Source of the DNA: an uncultured Fretibacterium sp.
GTDB taxonomy: Bacteria > Synergistota > Synergistia > Synergistales > Aminobacteriaceae
Reading direction: 5' to 3'
DNA length: 64,000 nucleotides
Assembly: GCA_946186205.1 (NCBI GenBank)
Contig: CAMHMH010000004.1
Span: forward strand, 62,001 to 126,000
Below, piece after piece: positions 1 to 8,359 of this stretch (its first letter is position 1; each line of letters opens with the position of its first letter). A program made the position numbers and the translations under genes. The notes under the pieces were generated by a model. That model saw only the letters and a program-made list of their open reading frames with translations. It had not been told where the DNA came from and made no database searches.

Positions 1-699
1 AGTTGCGAGCAGGAGAAGGGGATTCATTTCGTCGCGCTTGAGTCCCTCGCCGAACGAGAAATCTACATTGCGGACTGATTGAGCTTTTGCGACTCCGCCG
101 GTAACATCGACTCCGTTTTTGCCGTTGACTAAAGGGTGCTTGATTGCGATCTCCTGTCCGGGGTGAACAGTAACGATTGTGCTTCGACTCCAAAAGTCTA
201 TTTTCTCGTCATCACGTACATCAAAAGGCTTGTCGGGATCTTTGATGAGTTCAATTTCTGCGTCTTTACCCTCAACGGGAGGAACCCCGGTCGCAACAAC
301 GACAGCTTCATTTGCGAGCTTCCGCGCTAACAATGACTGAATAGCATCGTCGCTGATTCCAACTTTCACGCCGTGAGCGTCGAGACTCTTTTTTATGTCG
401 TCAACAGTCGGCCAAGGCTTTGTGAAAAATGGCGGCTCAATCTCAACGAAAGCATTCATTTTCGGAGCGTCCAAAGTAATTTTGACTCTTGCGGGCTTCT
501 CAAACGCTTCACTTCTAACGCAAAGTTTGCAGGTCTTCTTGTCCTTTATGAACTGCCTTACAGCTTTGAAGTCATAGCGCGCTACTCCCCATTCTTTCAG
601 GAAGGCGTAAAGGTCGCTCTCTTTGAAGTCCTCCGTGTAGCACGACAAATAGATCCCGTCGGGTTTTGCCTCAAGGTAAAATTTATCCTTCTCGAACAA
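1..699 (-). CDS. fapA: FapA/DUF342-family protein (partial, N-terminal 233 residues)
   Basis: This gene is absent from the ORF track because it runs off the left edge. I read it on the minus strand from a TTG at 699, preceded by a strong AGGAGGTG (709-714 region). All 233 codons to base 1 are open. The N-terminus begins FEKDKFYLEAKPDGIYLSC and later has DVTGG and a Gly-rich stretch, as in the DUF342/FapA family, often called flagellar assembly protein A, whose exact role is poorly known. It starts 17 nt after fliA and is the last gene of the che/fla operon seen here. The family assignment is from memory of its N-terminal domain. The C-terminal beta-helix is outside the window. Confidence 0.7.
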   Translation of the reverse strand, partial: MFEKDKFYLEAKPDGIYLSCYTEDFKESDLYAFLKEWGVARYDFKAVRQFIKDKKTCKLCVRSEAFEKPARVKITLDAPKMNAFVEIEPPFFTKPWPTVDDIKKSLDAHGVKVGISDDAIQSLLARKLANEAVVVATGVPPVEGKDAEIELIKDPDKPFDVRDDEKIDFWSRSTIVTVHPGQEIAIKHPLVNGKNGVDVTGGVAKAQSVRNVDFSFGEGLKRDEMNPLLLLAT

Positions 700-715
700 A
701 TTTTTTCACCTCCTC

Positions 716-1468
716 TTACATTTCGTTGATTTTCCTTCTGAGAATTGCGCGTAACATTGAGAGTCCTTTTCCGTGAATTTGTGAGACCCTGCTTTCTGAC
801 ACTCCCATTACCGCGCCGATTTCCTTCAGCGTTAATCCCTCGTAGTAATACAGGCTCAACATTTGCCGCTCACGTTCGGGAAGTTCCGCGAGTGCTTCGG
901 CTAATTGCTGCTTGTCGCTCTCATCGTCGAGTCGGTCTGCTGCTGTCTCTCTGTCGTCAGCAAGTGTAGCTTCAACAGAAACATCACCGTCATCAAGCGG
1001 CGTTGTGTCATCAAGCGACGTGATATAACCCCGTGAGGCCAAGTCCTGAATCTCGTAGTACTCATCCTCAGAGACTCCCATTTCGGCCATGATTAATGAG
1101 TCGTCCATCTGCCCTTTGTCGCGGAGTATCTTTTCTGTTGCCCGGTTGAACTTCTGAACCTTCTCGCGGCCTGTGCGTGAAAACCAGTCGCATTTTCTCA
1201 GCTCGTCAAGAATTGCCCCTCTTATGCGCGGGATTGCGTATGTCTGAAACACGTAGCCTTTATCCGGGTCAAATTTTTCTACCGCGTCCATCAGTCCGAA
1301 AACGCCGAACGATAATATGTCCTCATAGTCGAGTCCCTGCGGAGGAGTTACGGCCATTCTTCCGACAACGTACTTTATCAGCGGCAAATAGCGCATGATT
1401 AATTCGTCGCGCCCCTGCCCTGTGCTTGAATATTTCTGCCACAATAATTTTTCTTCTGCTGTCGTCAT
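716..1468 (-). CDS. fliA: RNA polymerase sigma-28 factor, FliA/SigD type
   Basis: 250-aa sigma-70-family factor of the flagellar class, which directs RNA polymerase to late flagellar and chemotaxis promoters. Region 2 covers about residues 28-98 (YEDILSFGVFGLMDAVEKFD, then FQTYAIPRIRGAILDELR, typical of FliA/SigD/WhiG). Region 4 is about 190-245 (LPERERQMLSLYYYEGLTLKEIG and the helix-turn-helix VSESRVSQIH). No region 1.1 is present, and the length matches the family. It follows cheD in the operon, as sigD does in Bacillus. Its likely antagonist FlgM is encoded at 39531-39824. Confidence 0.95.
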   Translation of the reverse strand: MTTAEEKLLWQKYSSTGQGRDELIMRYLPLIKYVVGRMAVTPPQGLDYEDILSFGVFGLMDAVEKFDPDKGYVFQTYAIPRIRGAILDELRKCDWFSRTGREKVQKFNRATEKILRDKGQMDDSLIMAEMGVSEDEYYEIQDLASRGYITSLDDTTPLDDGDVSVEATLADDRETAADRLDDESDKQQLAEALAELPERERQMLSLYYYEGLTLKEIGAVMGVSESRVSQIHGKGLSMLRAILRRKINEM

Positions 1469-1477
1469 CTCTTCACA

Positions 1478-1969
1478 CTAAATCTCGCTGACTCCTTTCC
1501 CAAGAGTCTTTACTTTCAGCATCCAGTTGCTTGTGGAAAATTCGATTGTGCGTCCTTTGTTGCCTCCCGTATCTGAAGCTATAAGAGCAATGCCCATACG
1601 TGCGAGACGTTTTTTTGTTTCTGCTACGTTCTTTGCGCCGACTGTGAGAAACTCTGCGCTTGCACCGGGAAGCGAGAACATTTGCGCCCCTCCTGCGATT
1701 TTGGCTTTGATTCGCGGACGTGTTGCACCCTTCTTGAGCATTTCTTCTATGATTGCCGGGACTGCTGTGTCTGCGAATTTCCCGACCTTTTCCGAACCGT
1801 GAAGCCCGCGGCTGTCAGGGAGCATTATATGAGCCATGCCCGCGACTTTTGCGAACGAGTCATAAACTACAAGCCCTATGCACGAGCCGAGTCCGAGAGT
1901 GATTAACTTTATGGGTGCCGATACAACCATCAAATCAGCCATTCCCAATACTATACTTTGTTCAGCCAT
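1478..1969 (-). CDS. cheD: Chemoreceptor glutamine deamidase CheD
   Basis: CheD deamidates glutamines in chemoreceptors and binds CheC to stimulate its phosphatase activity. The catalytic Cys lies in TLGLGSCIGLVVYD near residue 30 and the conserved His in GMAHIMLPDS. A later GGAQMF segment is also typical. I use the ATG at 1969, which overlaps the cheC stop as TGATG; a GTG one codon upstream is the alternative used by the ORF track. Length (163 aa) is normal. The cheC-cheD overlap suggests coupled translation of the two partners. Confidence 0.94.
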   Translation of the reverse strand: MAEQSIVLGMADLMVVSAPIKLITLGLGSCIGLVVYDSFAKVAGMAHIMLPDSRGLHGSEKVGKFADTAVPAIIEEMLKKGATRPRIKAKIAGGAQMFSLPGASAEFLTVGAKNVAETKKRLARMGIALIASDTGGNKGRTIEFSTSNWMLKVKTLGKGVSEI

Positions 1970-2607
1970 CACATCACCTTCAATTTCTTGAGTAACAGCT
2001 CTAACGAATCGGGATCAGGGATTAATATTATGTGGCCTGAAATTTTATGCCCTTCTTCGAGGCCTTCAACCTTTAATTCAGTGTTCACAAGAAGAGCAGT
2101 CTCACCCATTTGGCCATATATTGACGCAACAACATCAAGTATTGAGCTTAACATGTCATGAGCGACTCCCGGAACGCTGATTTGATGCTGAGTGCCTAAC
2201 AACATGTTTATTGCGTTGAGGAATGAGCTTAGTACGATGTTGCCGACTTCAGTCAATGCGCTGTCGGTCATTTCCTGCGGGACTTCTCCGGCCGGGATAA
2301 ACGTTCCGAACTGCTGCTTGAGTAAAAGCTCTACCATTAACTGCGCGTCTTCTTCGGGCTGAATAAATATCAGGCTGCACTGAAAGCCCCCTGTTGAACG
2401 TACAAAGACCGCCCCGACAATCTGAAGCGGATCTCCGTAATGTTCTCCGAGTTCGTATATTGATACAAGCTCCGTTTTAGGCACGTCCATATGAATCATA
2501 CGGGACAATAACCCGCTGAGAGCTGTTGCGGCGTTTCCTGTTCCGATGTTGCCGACCTCGCGTATCGCGTCAAGCTGTCTTTCATTGAATGAAACCATGT
2601 CAGACAT
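1969..2607 (-). CDS. cheC: CheY-P phosphatase CheC
   Basis: 212-aa CheC-family protein that dephosphorylates CheY-P to reset the chemotaxis response. Both duplicated active-site helices are visible: DAIREVGNIGTGNAATALS near residue 13 and SALTEVGNIVLSSFLNAI near residue 117, each carrying the E-x2-N pair. It lies between cheA and cheD. In Bacillus a cheW gene usually separates cheA from cheC, but here only 14 nt separate them and no cheW is present. Confidence 0.94.
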   Translation of the reverse strand: MSDMVSFNERQLDAIREVGNIGTGNAATALSGLLSRMIHMDVPKTELVSIYELGEHYGDPLQIVGAVFVRSTGGFQCSLIFIQPEEDAQLMVELLLKQQFGTFIPAGEVPQEMTDSALTEVGNIVLSSFLNAINMLLGTQHQISVPGVAHDMLSSILDVVASIYGQMGETALLVNTELKVEGLEEGHKISGHIILIPDPDSLELLLKKLKVM

Positions 2608-2621
2608 TTTGATTTACCCCT

Positions 2622-4694
2622 TTAACCCTTTGTAGAGTAGAACGATGCCACGTCAAGAATCAATGCCACGTTGCCGTCTCCGAGAATCGTACCGCCTGTT
2701 ATGCCGTCAATCTTCGACAGGAAGCGGCCCAATGACTTTATGACTATTTCCTGCTGGCCTATCAATTCGCTGACGATGAAGCCGATTTTGTTCTTGCCGA
2801 TTTTCACAACAACAACGGGGTATTCATTGCGGTCATGCTCGACTCCTTCAGAACCGAGAATATCACCGAGAATGTTCAGCGACAAAACTTCACCGCGCAA
2901 AAGTGTCGTGGGTTCTCCGTGAACTGTCTTTATGTCATCGCGCCTGACCATGATAGTCTCTTCTACGTTTTCGAGTGAGATTGCGTAGGTTTCTTTGCCG
3001 ACTTTTATCAACAGTGAAAGCACTATTGCAAGCGTCAGAGGCAGGCGAATATAAACGTGTGTTCCTTCATTCTTTTTGCTGACGAGATCAAATTGTCCGC
3101 CGAGCTGTTCGACTTTCGTTTTGACCGCGTCCATGCCTACACCGCGCCCGGACAAGTCCGTTATCTGCTTGGCCATGCTGAAGCCGGGAAGTAACACAAG
3201 CTGCTGCGCTTCCTCGTCAGACATTATTGCGGCTCTGTCTTCTGTTATGACTCCGCGCTCGATTGCTTTCTGTTTGACTCTTTCGGGGTCAATTCCGGCT
3301 CCGTCATCTGAGACCTCAATAACGACTCCGCTTCCTTCCTGATAGGCTGCAATCTTGAGCGTTCCTTTTTCGGGCTTGCCTAATGCTTTGCGTTCGTCGG
3401 GATGTTCGATTCCGTGATCCATTGAGTTGCGTATCAAGTGAACCATAGGGTCGCCGATCTCATCAATGACTGTTCGGTCAAGCTCTGTGTCTTCACCCTC
3501 TAATACGAGTTCTACGTTTTTGTTGAGGGTCTTGCACAAGTCGCGGATAAGTCGCGGGAATCTGTCGAACGTGAAACTTACAGGCACCATTCGCAATTTT
3601 GTTACGAGTTCCTGAATGTCACCTGAAATCCTGCCGAGCTGGGACAATGTATCATCAAACTGTCTGAGTCTTGCTTCCTGTACGAGGCGTTCGATTCTTG
3701 CGCGTGAGATCACCAATTCACCAACAAGATTCATCAGCTTATCGAGTCGGCCAATATCGACTCTTACGGTCTGGCTTCCCTTTTTGGCGGTATCTTTCTT
3801 AGCGGGCGCGGCGGGCTTTGCTGGTGCTGGAGCTGCTGCCGGGGCTTGTGCTGCCGGAGTGGGCGCGGGAGTCGGTGCTGGTGCTGCTGACTGTGCCGGG
3901 GCTGGTGCTTGTGCTGCCGGAGCGGGGGCGGATGATTCCTCTGCTTTCACTTCTGCAACATCTGCTTTCTCAACGTCGCCGATTTTCTCAATCGCGGCTT
4001 TAACCTCGTCAGCAGGTGCGGGAGTCGCTACGTAAACGTTGAAATCAAACTCAAATTCTTCCTTCTCAAGTGCATCTGTAGGAGGCTCGGCGCGGAAAAT
4101 TTCGCCCATTTCCTCAAGACGATTCACTACCATATATGCGCGGGCAGCTTTGAGCAGGCAGCTTTGACTCAGCGTAACATGAACGTTGTATGCGTTTGAG
4201 CCTTCAGCATTTGCCTTTTTCGCCCATTCTGAATCTTGTGAAGATACCATGCTTCCGCCAGATGATTCAGCCGGGGCTGACTGTGCCGGAGCCGCAGCAG
4301 CAGGAGCAGGGGATTCATTTCTCAGGTCGTGAACCATTTCTGAGACATCTATATGTGCGTCATTCCCTCCGCCGCGTATAGCGTCTGCCATTTCCTGAAG
4401 TGTATCGAGTCCCTGAAACAATCTGTTCATGTCAGCTTCCGTTAATGGTCTCGTTCCTTTTCTCGCTGCGTCTAACCTGTCTTCCATCGCGTGAGTCAAG
4501 CCCATCATGTTCGTGAAGCCCATTGTCCCGGCCATGCCCTTCAACGTATGAGCCGCACGGAATATCTCATTGATTACGTCCATGTCGGTCATATTCTTTT
4601 CGAGGGCAAGCAATAAATCATCTAATCTCTGTACGTTATCGTCAGTCTCATCGAGGAATGCCCCCAAGTACTGACTCATATCCATATCTGCCAA
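2622..4694 (-). CDS. cheA: Chemotaxis histidine kinase CheA
   Basis: 690-aa cytoplasmic kinase that phosphorylates CheY and CheB in response to receptor state. P1 carries the phosphoacceptor His49 in FRAAHTLKGMAGTMG. A CheY-binding P2 domain lies at about 168-245. A roughly 55-residue Ala/Pro-rich linker follows. P3 dimerisation starts near VRVDIGRLDKLMNLVGELV. P4 has the N box (HLIRNSMDHGIEHP), G1 (DDGAGID) and G2 (GRGVGMDAV). The C-terminal P5 is the CheW-like domain. The TTG at 4694 has GGGGGA upstream; the ATG three codons later is an alternative. It is second to cheB in the operon. Confidence 0.96.
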   Translation of the reverse strand: MADMDMSQYLGAFLDETDDNVQRLDDLLLALEKNMTDMDVINEIFRAAHTLKGMAGTMGFTNMMGLTHAMEDRLDAARKGTRPLTEADMNRLFQGLDTLQEMADAIRGGGNDAHIDVSEMVHDLRNESPAPAAAAPAQSAPAESSGGSMVSSQDSEWAKKANAEGSNAYNVHVTLSQSCLLKAARAYMVVNRLEEMGEIFRAEPPTDALEKEEFEFDFNVYVATPAPADEVKAAIEKIGDVEKADVAEVKAEESSAPAPAAQAPAPAQSAAPAPTPAPTPAAQAPAAAPAPAKPAAPAKKDTAKKGSQTVRVDIGRLDKLMNLVGELVISRARIERLVQEARLRQFDDTLSQLGRISGDIQELVTKLRMVPVSFTFDRFPRLIRDLCKTLNKNVELVLEGEDTELDRTVIDEIGDPMVHLIRNSMDHGIEHPDERKALGKPEKGTLKIAAYQEGSGVVIEVSDDGAGIDPERVKQKAIERGVITEDRAAIMSDEEAQQLVLLPGFSMAKQITDLSGRGVGMDAVKTKVEQLGGQFDLVSKKNEGTHVYIRLPLTLAIVLSLLIKVGKETYAISLENVEETIMVRRDDIKTVHGEPTTLLRGEVLSLNILGDILGSEGVEHDRNEYPVVVVKIGKNKIGFIVSELIGQQEIVIKSLGRFLSKIDGITGGTILGDGNVALILDVASFYSTKG

Positions 4695-4709
4695 AGTTAA
4701 TTATTCCCC

Positions 4710-5786
4710 CTATCTTACAAGCCTGACCATTGCGTCAGGAATTTCATTGAGCGGTAAAATTTCGTCAACAATTCCGGCATCAGCAGCTGCTTTCGGCATT
4801 CCATAAACAACGCATGTCTTCTGACTCTCAGCGATAACATATGCTCCGCGCTTCTTGAGTGCTATTGCTCCGTCCGTGCCATCCCGGCCCATTCCCGTAA
4901 GTATCACGCAAAGAACATTCCCGCCGTATTCGTCAGCAAGACTCAGGAACATGATATTTGCAGCAGGTTTCACCGACAAAACCGGGGGTGCGTCAGACAA
5001 TCCGCATACCGCTGTTCCCTGCCTCCGTTTTACGACAAGATGACTTCCGCCCGGAGCGATTACAGCCCGGCCAGGCTTGAGAGTGAGTCCTTCAAAGCCT
5101 TCAACAACTTCTATCTGTGAGGACTCATTGAGTCGTTTTGCGAATGAACCTGTAAATTCTTTGGGCATGTGCTGAGTAATTACGATTGGTACGGGGAATT
5201 TTTTCGGGAGCTTCGGCAACAATTCACTTAACGCCATAGGGCCGCCCGTTGATGATGCAATTGCTACAATGTCATAACGTCCCGTACCCATCATAGGAGG
5301 AGTCATTCTTCTGAAATCATTTGCGGGGGTTAATGGCTTTGCGGGTGCTGCGAATAATCCTGCGCGTGTACGTACCTTTGCGGTGCTTGCGGCTATAACC
5401 TTGTCGATGATTTCGCGCCCTACGTCCTTAATGTTGAGTGATATAGATCCTGAAGGCTTACCGATAAAGTCAACACAGCCGAGAGCAAGAGCCTTTAATG
5501 TTGTCTCTGCTCCTTCCTGTGTCATTGTGCTTACCATTATTACGGGGATTGGGTTAGTCTTCATTATCTCTTCAAGTGCTTTAAGTCCGTCCATGTTCGG
5601 CATTTCTACGTCCATCGTAACAATATCGGGCTTTATGACTCTCATCTGTGCAAGAGCGTCTTTGCCGTCGCGCGCTGTCCCTGCCACTTCTATTCTTGGG
5701 TCTGAGCGTAATATGTCGCTGATGAACTGACGCATCAATGCGCTGTCATCTACTACTAATACCCTGATTTTACCATTGGGGGGCAT
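4710..5786 (-). CDS. cheB: Chemotaxis response regulator protein-glutamate methylesterase CheB
   Basis: 358-aa two-domain enzyme. The N-terminal receiver has the acidic pair in VVDDSALMR (residues 13-14) and the phosphoacceptor Asp59 in TMDVEMPNMDG. The C-terminal methylesterase has Ser in IASSTGGPMAL, His in ITQHMPKEFTGSFA and Asp in ILTGMGRDGTDG, which is a complete triad. It removes methyl groups from, and can deamidate, chemoreceptors. The ATG at 5786 has only a weak Shine-Dalgarno; the stop of a 17-codon upstream reading frame overlaps it (TAATG), so re-initiation is possible. Confidence 0.96.
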   Translation of the reverse strand: MPPNGKIRVLVVDDSALMRQFISDILRSDPRIEVAGTARDGKDALAQMRVIKPDIVTMDVEMPNMDGLKALEEIMKTNPIPVIMVSTMTQEGAETTLKALALGCVDFIGKPSGSISLNIKDVGREIIDKVIAASTAKVRTRAGLFAAPAKPLTPANDFRRMTPPMMGTGRYDIVAIASSTGGPMALSELLPKLPKKFPVPIVITQHMPKEFTGSFAKRLNESSQIEVVEGFEGLTLKPGRAVIAPGGSHLVVKRRQGTAVCGLSDAPPVLSVKPAANIMFLSLADEYGGNVLCVILTGMGRDGTDGAIALKKRGAYVIAESQKTCVVYGMPKAAADAGIVDEILPLNEIPDAMVRLVR

Positions 5787-5839
5787 TATACTTTTTCTGC
5801 TGTCTGTAATGTTTTGAGCAATACGGCAGCAGATTGCAC
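5786..5839 (-). other. Candidate 17-codon leader ORF coupled to cheB
   Basis: The flhG-cheB gap contains an excellent AGGAAGGAGG that is far too distant (about 50 nt) to serve the cheB ATG. It sits just before or at a GTG at 5839 that opens a 17-codon frame (VQSAAVLLKTLQTAEKV, then TAA). The stop overlaps the cheB start as TAATG. This looks like a coupling leader. It could also simply be a fortuitous frame. Confidence 0.35.
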
Positions 5840-5891
5840 CTCCTTCCTGTTATGATGATAATTATAGCTTTATATTTTTATTTCACGCACT

Positions 5892-6881
5892 CTATTTATT
5901 TTCGGCAAATAATTTTTCAGACAGACGAGACAAAAATCCCCTTATGCCTTTTTTCTTTTCAGGTAATTTTTCATGCTCGACATTCATTCCCTCGCACATT
6001 CTCAGCAAATCGCCAGCAAGATTCCTAATGCAAATTCCCGCGTTGGAGTCCGGGTCTGACCTGTAAAAGATTCGGCAGTTCTTCACCGAGCGTTCTATGA
6101 CATCATCCTTAAGGACATAGCCCAAATACATTGGAGCGTTCCCAAGAAACTGCATTGAAGCGAGTCGGATTCGTTCGGCGACTTCCTGGGCTTCACGGCT
6201 TGAGCTTGCCATGTTCACAATGAGCATTACACCGGTCGCGCTGTCTTTGCTTTCCTGCCACGCCGCTGAACCGAGAGACTTTATTACGCCGTATGCGTCC
6301 CGTATACTTGTCGGCTCAGGTGTCGTAATGAGAAGAGTAATCTCTGAGGCATAAGCGAATGACAATGCCCCCTTGTGAATCCCTGCTCCCGCGTCCATGA
6401 TGAGATAATCCGACATCATTTCGAGGTCAGACAATGACTCAAACAGCCGCTCTAACGCGAACTCGTCAAGGTCAGCAATTTCACGAATGCCATAACCGCC
6501 CGGCAGTAATGACACAGAACCGTTAAGTTTTGTCGCACGCTCGGAGGTCTTGAAGTGTACGAGAATCTCATTCAGACTCCGTGAGCCTTCTATGAGGTGC
6601 GCTATGTTGTACTTTGCATTTCTCACGCCGCACAAAATATCAAGGTTCGCCATTCCCAAATCTGCGTCAATGAGTACGACTCTTTTTCCGAAATCAGCAA
6701 GCGCGAATGACAATGCCGCGGCGATGTTGCTTTTTCCGACTCCGCCTTTACCGCTCAATATTGAGAGTGTATGAAGTCGGGCGGGCGGTGTTTCTGCTTT
6801 CTTCTTCTGTCTGTTGTCTGTTACCATTCGCCTAAGTTCTCCAGCCTGGTCAGTATCGTAGCCATTATCATAACGGCGCAT
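5892..6881 (-). CDS. flhG: Flagellar number regulator FlhG (MinD/ParA-family ATPase)
   Basis: 329-aa MinD-like ATPase. The deviant Walker A SGKGGVGKSN is at about residues 43-52, followed by VVLIDADLGMANLD. The N-terminus carries DQAGELR at 11-17, matching the DQAxxLR motif known to stimulate the FlhF GTPase. FlhG controls flagellar number and placement together with FlhF, which is encoded immediately upstream with a 2-nt gap. A basic C-terminal tail with an amphipathic segment (GFLSRLSEKLF) probably mediates membrane binding. Confidence 0.93.
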   Translation of the reverse strand: MRRYDNGYDTDQAGELRRMVTDNRQKKKAETPPARLHTLSILSGKGGVGKSNIAAALSFALADFGKRVVLIDADLGMANLDILCGVRNAKYNIAHLIEGSRSLNEILVHFKTSERATKLNGSVSLLPGGYGIREIADLDEFALERLFESLSDLEMMSDYLIMDAGAGIHKGALSFAYASEITLLITTPEPTSIRDAYGVIKSLGSAAWQESKDSATGVMLIVNMASSSREAQEVAERIRLASMQFLGNAPMYLGYVLKDDVIERSVKNCRIFYRSDPDSNAGICIRNLAGDLLRMCEGMNVEHEKLPEKKKGIRGFLSRLSEKLFAENK

Positions 6882-6883
6882 TT

Positions 6884-8356
6884 TCAGCGTTTCCGTTCTT
6901 CTTCGGGCTTCATGAGGAAATCTGCTATCCTTGAGCCTGAAGCTGTCTCTATATCCTTTGGGACGTTCTGACCCACCGTCAAAAATGAAACGGGGCAGCC
7001 CATCACCTGATGAATGTTGAAGATTGAACCGTAGCTCACTGTCTCGTCAAGTTTCGTGAAAAGCAAATGAGTCACGGGGATATTCGGTATATGTTCCACA
7101 ACGTTAAGCATATCTTTGTACTTCATGTTAGCAGCAAGAACCAAATGAACAGCGTCGGGCATGAATGAGTTGTATATGCTCTCGAAAAGCTCCATGTTCT
7201 TTTTGTCGCGCTGAGACCTTCCGGCAGTGTCAAGCAAAATAATATCCGCGTTGTCATGTTCGTTCAAAACTCCCGGTATTGATGAGATGTCGAATATTAT
7301 CTCAATCGGAACTCCTAAAATTTTTGCGTAAGTCTTGAGCTGTTCAACCGCCGCAATCCTGTATGTGTCAGCCGTAAGCAATAAGACTCTCTTATGCTCC
7401 CATAGTGCTTTTATTGCCGCGAGCTTTGCTATCGTTGTAGTCTTTCCGACTCCTGTAGGGCCTAAGAGCATTACTTTTCGGCCTCCCGTTGCGTCTTCTC
7501 CGTTATCGCCTGAGCATGTTATTTGAGTCGCAAGCCATTTCGTGAAGGGTAATTTTTTCGTCTTGTCCTTGCGGGTCATAACGCTGTAATCGGCCATGAG
7601 TTTGCGTATATATTTCTCGTCAACGTCTGAAGATCTGAGACGGCCTTCAACGCTCGCTTCATCGGTCGAAAGCTGTGGCATTCCCGCCTGAAATGTATTC
7701 TGCTGACGGGGACTCTGTATTGCGTTCGCGACTCCGTTCTCAACAGCCGTCAATCTCTGAAGCAATACGTCAATCCTATCTGCCAATGCTCCGACTTGAT
7801 CCTTCAGGATTTTTGCGTCATCGTTCGACATGGCCGGGACTTGTTGCGGTTGCTGCTGAACTGGTGCGACTGGCGCGAGATTCTGTGCTTGCTGACTCGG
7901 AGGCTGAACGGGTGCGGGGCGTGTAGTGAGTCCGTAAGCGTTTCGGAGTCCTTCAGGGGAAATTTTCACGTTATCGCTTGGGAGTCTGTATCCTTCCTCG
8001 CCTAGTTCGGTTGACGGCATTATAGAAGGTGCTGAAGGTGCCATGCTTCCTCGCTCTTTGAACTCCATCAGCTTTTGAAACGCTATGAGATTCTCGCGGC
8101 GCGTATCCTCGTCCATTGTTGACGCTGAAGATGTTACTGAAGGAGTCCGGGATTTCGGCGCGGGCTTAGGGTCATCGTCTTCAAGAATACCTGCCGTAAC
8201 TTTCAACACTGAACGCTGAAAGAGTCCTAATACCCCTCCTTCTTTTATCATCTGAGTCGAAAGTATAACCGCGTCCCGGCCTAATCTCTCTGAGGCAAGC
8301 CGCAATGCTTCCGCGTCATCTTTTGCCGTAAATGTTATCTGATTCGTTACTCTCAT
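6884..8356 (-). CDS. flhF: Flagellar biosynthesis GTPase FlhF
   Basis: 490-aa SRP-type GTPase. The N-terminal B domain begins MRVTNQITFTAKDDAEALRLA. A long Pro/Gln-rich linker (about 75-200) precedes the NG domain with P-loop LLGPTGVGKTTTIAKLAA, LLTADTYRIAAVEQL, and G3 DTAGRSQRD. The G4 element is FTKLDETVSYG. It positions the flagellum and acts with FlhG. It lies 3 nt after flhA and immediately before flhG, the canonical order. Confidence 0.95.
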   Translation of the reverse strand: MRVTNQITFTAKDDAEALRLASERLGRDAVILSTQMIKEGGVLGLFQRSVLKVTAGILEDDDPKPAPKSRTPSVTSSASTMDEDTRRENLIAFQKLMEFKERGSMAPSAPSIMPSTELGEEGYRLPSDNVKISPEGLRNAYGLTTRPAPVQPPSQQAQNLAPVAPVQQQPQQVPAMSNDDAKILKDQVGALADRIDVLLQRLTAVENGVANAIQSPRQQNTFQAGMPQLSTDEASVEGRLRSSDVDEKYIRKLMADYSVMTRKDKTKKLPFTKWLATQITCSGDNGEDATGGRKVMLLGPTGVGKTTTIAKLAAIKALWEHKRVLLLTADTYRIAAVEQLKTYAKILGVPIEIIFDISSIPGVLNEHDNADIILLDTAGRSQRDKKNMELFESIYNSFMPDAVHLVLAANMKYKDMLNVVEHIPNIPVTHLLFTKLDETVSYGSIFNIHQVMGCPVSFLTVGQNVPKDIETASGSRIADFLMKPEEERKR

Positions 8357-8359
8357 AAA

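Noticed and set aside
3616-4035. 139-aa plus-strand ORF opposite cheA
   Set aside because: Shadow of the Ala/Pro-rich CheA linker; low complexity and no ribosome binding site.
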